From Chitinophaga pinensis (GTDB lineage Bacteria > Bacteroidota > Bacteroidia > Chitinophagales > Chitinophagaceae): DNA of 11,026 bases. This document shows, piece by piece, positions 6,907 through 11,026 of the stretch. The notes under the pieces were generated by a model. It did no database searches and was not told where the DNA came from. It saw nothing but the letters and a program-made list of their open reading frames with translations. A program made the translations under genes and the position numbers. The stretch covers positions 1 through 11,026 of the forward strand of contig CAMCBE010000031.1 of NCBI GenBank assembly GCA_945872805.1, in the 5' to 3' direction. Numbering within the stretch: the stretch's first letter is position 1; every line of letters starts with the position of its first letter.

Positions 6907-7081
6907 AACGCTGGACGCTTGGCGCTGAACGCTGAACGCTTGGCGCTAGACGCTTTAGGATGCATGCTTAATGCTATGGATTGTGGGGTTATATATTAAT
7001 GTCTGATAGCGTCCAGCGTTAAGCGCCAAGCGTTCAGCGTTCAACTCCTAACATATAACAACTAATATCTAACATCTAAAA
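6907..7081 (+). repeat. Heptamer-built intergenic repeat element, copy 2
   Basis: The region can be read as 25 consecutive 7-base units. Left block: seven units of form NNCGCTN (6907-6955), then after one divergent unit catgctt and aatgcta (6963-6976). A divergent spacer covers 6977-7004. Right block: five units of form NNNAGCG (7005-7039). Tail: six units mostly of form NNNAACA or NNNAANA (7040-7081), in the same phase, with A always at position 4. Bases 6927-6947 and 7022-7042 are a perfect 21-bp inverted repeat with a 74-base loop. A second perfect pairing of 13 bp exists in another register (6907-6919 with 7008-7020). The tail ends one base before the radC start codon. No protein-like frame is present. 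It shares unit types, order and 18 identical bases with copy 1. Confidence 0.8.
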
Positions 7082-7082
7082 C

Positions 7083-7763
7083 ATGACCAACATCAAACAA
7101 TGGAGCGCAGATGACCGCCCAAGGGAAAAAATGAGAATGAAAGGCGCTTCACACCTCAGTGATGCTGAACTTATCGCCATTCTCATCCAACATGGTACGA
7201 GAGGTAAATCAGCCCTCGAACTGTCTATGGAAGTACTTAATCGCTATAATGGTAAACTTTCTGACCTAGCTAGGGCCTCTACAAAAGACTTAATGAAAAC
7301 AAAAGGCATAGGTCCGGCAAAAGCTATTATTATACAGTCTGCTATGGAAGTAGGAAGAAGGCGCATTGGATCAGAAAATATGACGGCTGAAGTGATAACA
7401 GGAAGCTCCTCTGTTGCAAAATACTTACAGGCCAGGTTAATGGACTTATCACATGAGGTCTTCGCTGTGCTTTTTTTGAATCGAGCTAATCGAATTAAGC
7501 ACTTTGAAATCATCAGCGTGGGCGGAATCACTGGCACCGTTGCAGACCCTAGAATAATATTAAAAAAAGCGCTGGAAGAAGAAGCGGTTAGTCTAATTCT
7601 TTGTCATAACCACCCTTCCGGAAACCTTAAACCCTCAAAAGCAGACGAGGACCTGACCTCGAAAATCAGGAATGCAGCCCGTTTTTTTGATATAAACATT
7701 TTAGACCACATCATTGTAAGTACTGATGGCTACTATAGTTTTGCGGATGAAGGTTTTTTTTAA
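7083..7763 (+). CDS. radC: RadC family protein (UPF0758, JAB/MPN domain)
   Basis: 226 residues, full length. The N-terminal part has the family's WSADDRPREKMRMKGASHLSDAELIAILI and a helix-hairpin-helix-like KGIGPAKA (74-81). The C-terminal RadC/JAB domain has E125, then HNHPSGNLKPSKAD at 175-188, with H175, H177 and D188 as metal ligands of the JAMM motif. The old link to DNA repair in E. coli is doubtful, and the biochemical role of the family is not established; a metal-dependent hydrolase or nuclease-like role is inferred from the motif. The ATG follows a repeat tail directly, so its promoter must lie inside the repeat element or further upstream. It is a single gene, with 117 bases before pepP. 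Confidence 0.94.
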   Translation: MTNIKQWSADDRPREKMRMKGASHLSDAELIAILIQHGTRGKSALELSMEVLNRYNGKLSDLARASTKDLMKTKGIGPAKAIIIQSAMEVGRRRIGSENMTAEVITGSSSVAKYLQARLMDLSHEVFAVLFLNRANRIKHFEIISVGGITGTVADPRIILKKALEEEAVSLILCHNHPSGNLKPSKADEDLTSKIRNAARFFDINILDHIIVSTDGYYSFADEGFF

Positions 7764-7820
7764 ACGCCCCTATTTAGCATTGCGAAAATACTCAAACAAC
7801 CCTTTAGTTTACTCGCCTTA

Positions 7821-7854
7821 TTGCATAATTAGAACCTCATTTTTTGTACCTTAG
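7821..7854 (+). promoter_or_regulatory. Candidate promoter of the pepP operon
   Basis: TTG at 7821-7823 and TACCTTAG at 7847-7854 resemble the Bacteroidota TTG/TAnnTTTG pair, with one mismatch in the second box and a 23-base spacer, a little long. Transcription would start near 7860, about 20 bases before the pepP ATG. The leader is A-rich (attaaaaataat) instead of carrying a Shine-Dalgarno sequence, as is common in the phylum. Confidence 0.45.
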
Positions 7855-7880
7855 CGAACAGTCATTCAATTAAAAATAAT

Positions 7881-9167
7881 ATGCATTCAGAAAACATCAA
7901 CCCACAAATTTTCATAGAGAATAGAAAAAGATTTATCGCTAAGATGACAAAAAATAGCATTGCCATTTTTAATAGCAATGATGAAATACCGATCAATGGT
8001 GATGCACTGTATCCATTTAAACAAAATGCCGATCTTTTTTGGTTAACTGGAATTAGACAGGAAGATACTATGCTCGTCTTATTCCCAGACAACCCAGATA
8101 AAAAATATAGAGAAGTCTTGGTGCTCGTACGTCCAGTTGAATTGAAAGAAAAATGGGATGGCAAGAGGTATCGCGCTAATGAAGCAACAGCCATTTCAGG
8201 TATACAAACAATAGTGTGGCTAGAATCAGTAGACGCACTATTGCAACCAATGATACACCTTGCTGATACTATTTATTTGAATACAAATGAAAACGATCGA
8301 AAAGCAAGCTTGATTGCTGTGCGCGATTATCGCTATGCAGCAGAATTAAAAGCACGATATCCCCTCCATAATTATTTGCGCTCTGCGAAAATAATGCGTG
8401 AGCTCAGGGCTATCAAATCTCCTTTGGAAGTTGCTGTTCTTCAACAAGCTATAGACATCACTGAAAAAACATTTCGCCGCTTGCTCAAATTCATCAAGCC
8501 TGGGGTATGGGAAAATCAAATCGAAGCAGAGATCTATCATGAATTTTTGATGAACCGTTCTGCTGGGCCGGCCTATGGCTCAATCATAGCAGGAGGCGAT
8601 CGCGCTAGAACATTACACTATGTTGCAAACAACCAACAATGTAAAGATGGCGAATTGATATTGATGGATTTCGGTGCTGAATATGGCAGCTATTGCGCTG
8701 ACCTAACCAGAACTGTTCCAGTAAATGGGAAATATTCAAAAAGACAAAAAGAAGTTTACAATGCCTGTTTGCATTTACATGATTATGGTAAAAGTTTATT
8801 GAAGCCAGGTATTACCGTTGTTAAGTATACCGAAATGGTTGGCGATGAAGCATCAAAAACGTTCCAAAAAATTGGCTTGCTTAGCAAAAATGATATCAAG
8901 AATGAAACTCCCGATAATCGAGCATATAGAAAATACCTCTATCACGGCATATCACATCATCTAGGAATAGATGTACACGACCTAGGGACAAAGACAGAAC
9001 CCATCAAAGCTGGAATGTTGTTTACGGTAGAACCAGGAATTTATATTGAGGAAGAAAAATTTGGCGTTCGCGTTGAAAACAATGTGTGGATTACAAAAAA
9101 TGGTAACGTCGATTTAATGAAAAATATTCCGAGAAAAGCAGAAGAGATAGAACGTTTGATGAAATAA
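7881..9167 (+). CDS. pepP: Xaa-Pro aminopeptidase (M24B family)
   Basis: 428 residues, the size of E. coli aminopeptidase P. It removes the N-terminal residue of peptides with proline in second position, in the cytoplasm. An N-terminal AMP_N domain (about 8-140) is followed by a pita-bread catalytic domain (about 180-425). The dinuclear metal ligands are all visible: D263 (LMDFGAEYG), D274 (CADLTRT), H359 (GISHHLGIDVHD), E384 (TVEPGIY) and E399 (GVRVEN). H246 (TLHY) and H355 fit the substrate-binding histidines. There is no signal peptide. It leads a probable operon with pssA 39 bases downstream, then purS and rsmI. The ATG is preceded by a plausible promoter and an A-rich leader. Confidence 0.95.
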   Translation: MHSENINPQIFIENRKRFIAKMTKNSIAIFNSNDEIPINGDALYPFKQNADLFWLTGIRQEDTMLVLFPDNPDKKYREVLVLVRPVELKEKWDGKRYRANEATAISGIQTIVWLESVDALLQPMIHLADTIYLNTNENDRKASLIAVRDYRYAAELKARYPLHNYLRSAKIMRELRAIKSPLEVAVLQQAIDITEKTFRRLLKFIKPGVWENQIEAEIYHEFLMNRSAGPAYGSIIAGGDRARTLHYVANNQQCKDGELILMDFGAEYGSYCADLTRTVPVNGKYSKRQKEVYNACLHLHDYGKSLLKPGITVVKYTEMVGDEASKTFQKIGLLSKNDIKNETPDNRAYRKYLYHGISHHLGIDVHDLGTKTEPIKAGMLFTVEPGIYIEEEKFGVRVENNVWITKNGNVDLMKNIPRKAEEIERLMK

Positions 9168-9206
9168 TGCTGCTTCGCAAGGATGACATCGCTTATAAAA
9201 AACTGA

Positions 9207-9968
9207 ATGAAACAAATTCCAAATATTTTCACGTTGCTCAACCTCTGCATGGGTTGTGTAGCCATTCTCTTAACACTTCAAACTGGCGAATCGATTGCCC
9301 GCATCCAAGGAGAGGAATGGACTATATACATGCCAGAAAAAATGAGTTGGGCCGCTCTATTCATTGGTATCGCAGCAGTAGTTGACTTTCTAGATGGTTT
9401 TATTGCTAGGTTATTCAAGTCAACCTCAGAAATGGGCAAGCAATTGGATTCATTATCAGACCTTGTATCATTTGGTGTTGCTCCAGGATTTATAGTTTAT
9501 CAACTGCTTCGACTATCCTTCGCTGCAGAACCTTCTGGACTAAATACACCGCTACTATTCTTACTCCCCTGCCTATTGCTTCCATTGGCAGCAGCATGGC
9601 GGTTAGCCAGATTTAATTTGGATACGATTCATAAAAATAACTTCGAAGGTTTACCCACACCAGCCGCAGGCCTTCTCATTGCATCATTTCCAATTATACT
9701 GTTGTACAATCCACTAAATATTCAAATGCTGCTCATGAATAAGTGGGTACTATATTCAATTTGTTTACTCGTACCCTACCTCATGATTTCAAGATTACCC
9801 TTGCTGTCCATGAAATTTAGCACCATGGCATTTAAGGAGAATAAAGCCCGTTATATTTTAATCGGACTCTCAGCATGCTATATCGGCGTTTTAGGATGGC
9901 TTTCAGTTCCTGCCATCTTCATCACATATATTCTAGTATCTTTGCTCCTTAAAAATCAAACGACATGA
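9207..9968 (+). CDS. pssA: CDP-diacylglycerol-serine O-phosphatidyltransferase (phosphatidylserine synthase)
   Basis: 253-residue integral membrane protein with several hydrophobic helices (for example near 8-24, 47-62, 85-105, 115-130, 150-170, 178-195 and 215-245). It joins CDP-diacylglycerol and serine to make phosphatidylserine, the precursor of phosphatidylethanolamine. The CDP-alcohol phosphatidyltransferase motif is perfect: D60, D63-G64, A67-R68, eight residues, G77, D81 and D85. The start IPNIFTLLNLCMGC is typical of the PssA subgroup rather than PgsA. The ATG at 9207 fits this start. A different-frame ORF over the first part of the gene is a shadow. The stop overlaps the purS start by 4 bases (ATGA), so the two are likely translationally coupled. 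Confidence 0.93.
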   Translation: MKQIPNIFTLLNLCMGCVAILLTLQTGESIARIQGEEWTIYMPEKMSWAALFIGIAAVVDFLDGFIARLFKSTSEMGKQLDSLSDLVSFGVAPGFIVYQLLRLSFAAEPSGLNTPLLFLLPCLLLPLAAAWRLARFNLDTIHKNNFEGLPTPAAGLLIASFPIILLYNPLNIQMLLMNKWVLYSICLLVPYLMISRLPLLSMKFSTMAFKENKARYILIGLSACYIGVLGWLSVPAIFITYILVSLLLKNQTT

Positions 9969-10213
9969 CCTTCACTATTGCAATCAATGTGATGCCTCTT
10001 AAAGATCTTTTGGACCCACAAGGAAAGGCTGTTCTAGCTGGACTTCACAACCTAGGTCTTAAAAACACCGAAGATGTGCGCATTGGAAAAAGAATAACGC
10101 TACACATCGCAGCTGCTTCAGAACAGGAAGCTATCGCTATAGCAAAAGAAGCTGCAGAAAAATTACTCGCTAACCAAGTAATGGAGCAATTTGAGATAAG
10201 CGTAATTGGCTAA
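9965..10213 (+). CDS. purS: Phosphoribosylformylglycinamidine synthase subunit PurS
   Basis: 82 residues, the normal size of PurS. The sequence shows the family pattern: a first strand (FTIAINVMPL), then LLDPQGKAVLAGLHNLGL, VRIGKRITLHI, a helix with alternating E and A, and a final strand (FEISVIG). PurS dimers bridge the glutaminase PurQ and the synthetase PurL (small form) in the fourth step of purine synthesis, passing ammonia between them. In many bacteria it sits in a purC-purS-purQ-purL cluster; here neither partner is in the window, and it overlaps pssA by 4 bases instead. The organism is therefore expected to encode separate purQ and short purL elsewhere. There are 32 bases before rsmI. 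Confidence 0.92.
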   Translation: MTFTIAINVMPLKDLLDPQGKAVLAGLHNLGLKNTEDVRIGKRITLHIAAASEQEAIAIAKEAAEKLLANQVMEQFEISVIG

Positions 10214-10245
10214 TTGACGACTTTTTTTCGCCTCACAATCCATCT

Positions 10246-10956
10246 ATGCTATACATTATTCCAACTCCGATAGGAAATTTAGCCGACATGACCTTTCGGG
10301 CAGTAAGTATATTAAAAGAGGTGGACATTATTTTAGCCGAAGACACCAGAACCTCAGGGGTTTTATTAAAGCATTATGATGTTCAAAAAAGTATGTTCCC
10401 GTACCATCAGCACAATGAGCACAAAGTCACAGAAAGATTAATTCAAGAGTTATTATCAGGTAAAAAAATGGCCCTGCTTACAGACGCAGGCACACCAGGA
10501 ATTTCAGATCCTGCTTTTTACCTAGTCCGGGAATGCCTTAAAAATGAAATAAAAGTAGAATGCTTGCCCGGTGCAACAGCATTTGTGCCAGCACTCATCA
10601 ACAGCGGCCTTCCAACCAATCGTTTTTGCTTTGAAGGTTTCCTTCCTTTAAAAAAAGGTCGTCATACCATACTCACTGCTTTAGCCAATGAACCTCGAAC
10701 AATGATTTTTTACGAGTCTCCAGTCAGGCTACTGAAGACACTCTTACAGTTTGTAGAATACTTTGGGGAATCACGTCAATGTTGTGTTTCAAGAGAACTC
10801 TCTAAAAAATTTGAGGAAAACAAACATGGCACATTGAGGGAAGTACATGATCACTTCGCAAGCAAATCAATCAAAGGAGAAATTGTCATTACGGTTGAGG
10901 GAAAAACACATGACAAACACAAAGTAATCAACGAAGATGATGCTATAGAAGATTAA
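10246..10956 (+). CDS. rsmI: 16S rRNA (cytidine-1402 2'-O)-methyltransferase
   Basis: 236 residues of the SAM-dependent tetrapyrrole-methylase fold. RsmI adds the 2'-O-methyl group to C1402 in the decoding centre of 16S rRNA. Signatures are IIPTPIGNLADMT at 4-16, LAEDTR (30-35), LLTDAGTPGISDP (77-89), CLPGATAFVPALINSGL and FCFEGFLP, then FYESPVRL. It is somewhat shorter than the E. coli protein (about 286), ending soon after the VTVEGK-like strand and lacking the C-terminal extension, as is usual in Bacteroidota. The ATG at 10246 gives the family's standard N-terminus. It is probably the last gene of the pepP unit. Its stop codon overlaps the stop of the convergent gene. Confidence 0.95.
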   Translation: MLYIIPTPIGNLADMTFRAVSILKEVDIILAEDTRTSGVLLKHYDVQKSMFPYHQHNEHKVTERLIQELLSGKKMALLTDAGTPGISDPAFYLVRECLKNEIKVECLPGATAFVPALINSGLPTNRFCFEGFLPLKKGRHTILTALANEPRTMIFYESPVRLLKTLLQFVEYFGESRQCCVSRELSKKFEENKHGTLREVHDHFASKSIKGEIVITVEGKTHDKHKVINEDDAIED

Positions 10957-11026
10957 TTACCAAACAATTTTTCAGCTTGCACAATTGATTCAGGTTTACC
11001 TACATCCAGAATGATGTCGCCTGAAT
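10953..11026 (-). CDS. C-terminal end of a convergent gene, possibly a nucleotidyltransferase
   Basis: Read from the window edge on the minus strand, one of the three frames stays open to a TAA at 10953-10955 while the other two stop early. It encodes the last 23 residues of a protein, including LDVGKPESIVQAEKLF. A D-[VI]-G-x-P-E pattern followed by an amphipathic helix is typical of the end of sugar-phosphate nucleotidyltransferases (NTP_transferase family), so that is the tentative call; the piece is too short to be sure. Its stop overlaps that of rsmI, leaving no space for a terminator between the two genes. Confidence 0.5.
   Translation of the reverse strand, partial: SGDIILDVGKPESIVQAEKLFGN

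Noticed and set aside
6907..7081. CRISPR array
   Set aside because: The repeated units are 7 bases, adjacent and degenerate, with no regular unique spacers and no cas genes nearby.
7764..7820. Terminator after radC
   Set aside because: I see no GC-rich stem followed by a T run; the short stretch holds only AT-rich sequence before the pepP promoter candidate.
9167..9385. Plus-strand ORF of 72 codons starting on the pepP stop (TAATG)
   Set aside because: It overlaps the first part of pssA in another frame, lacks any recognisable family pattern, and pssA has a perfect catalytic motif and normal N-terminus.

Overview
The window looks like a piece of a Bacteroidota chromosome, probably from the Chitinophagia/Saprospiria side of the phylum. 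The protein types and gene order fit, base composition is moderately AT-rich, and start codons lack Shine-Dalgarno sequences. Several starts are instead preceded by boxes resembling the Bacteroidota TAnnTTTG/TTG promoter. This placement is inference from gene content, not from a marker gene. Almost all of the sequence is ordinary coding DNA, with short gaps and no mobile element, CRISPR array, tRNA or rRNA.

Layout, left to right. (1) 1-1783, plus strand: the end of a LemA gene, then two TPM-domain genes, the second a secreted and membrane-anchored protein with a glycine-rich tail. This is a LemA-TPM-TPM operon of the cell envelope. (2) 1923-3820, minus strand: a DUF4442 hotdog protein followed by a beta-CASP metallo-beta-lactamase RNase-like protein. 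(3) 3920-6843, minus strand: prs (PRPP synthetase), rplY/ctc (ribosomal protein L25) and pth (peptidyl-tRNA hydrolase), then a fumarylacetoacetate-hydrolase-family gene with its own likely promoter. prs-ctc-pth is an old gene order also known from Bacillus. (4) 7083-7763, plus strand: radC. (5) 7881-10956, plus strand: pepP, pssA, purS and rsmI, tightly packed. (6) 10953-11026, minus strand: the last codons of a gene whose stop overlaps the rsmI stop.

The least ordinary DNA lies in two intergenic regions, 1784-1922 and 6907-7082. Each is built almost entirely of degenerate 7-base units in a fixed order: a left block with CGCT cores, a spacer with a catgct unit, a right block with the complementary AGCG core, then a tail of AACN units in the same 7-base phase. 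The two blocks form long inverted repeats (21 bp perfect in the second copy). The two copies share 18 identical bases. One fills the gap between convergent genes, while the other sits between divergent prs and radC and runs up to the radC start codon. They look like members of a dispersed heptamer-built repeat family.

A second regulatory oddity is a perfect 9-bp hairpin with a U7 run placed directly before the pth start codon. It reads as a terminator or attenuator that any transcript arriving from prs-rplY must pass to express pth.

Functionally, the genes cover nucleotide supply (prs, purS), translation and its quality control (rplY, pth, rsmI), phospholipid synthesis (pssA), peptide turnover (pepP), RNA processing (beta-CASP protein) and envelope proteins (LemA/TPM). 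No clearly new protein system is visible; the heptamer elements are the best candidate for something undescribed.
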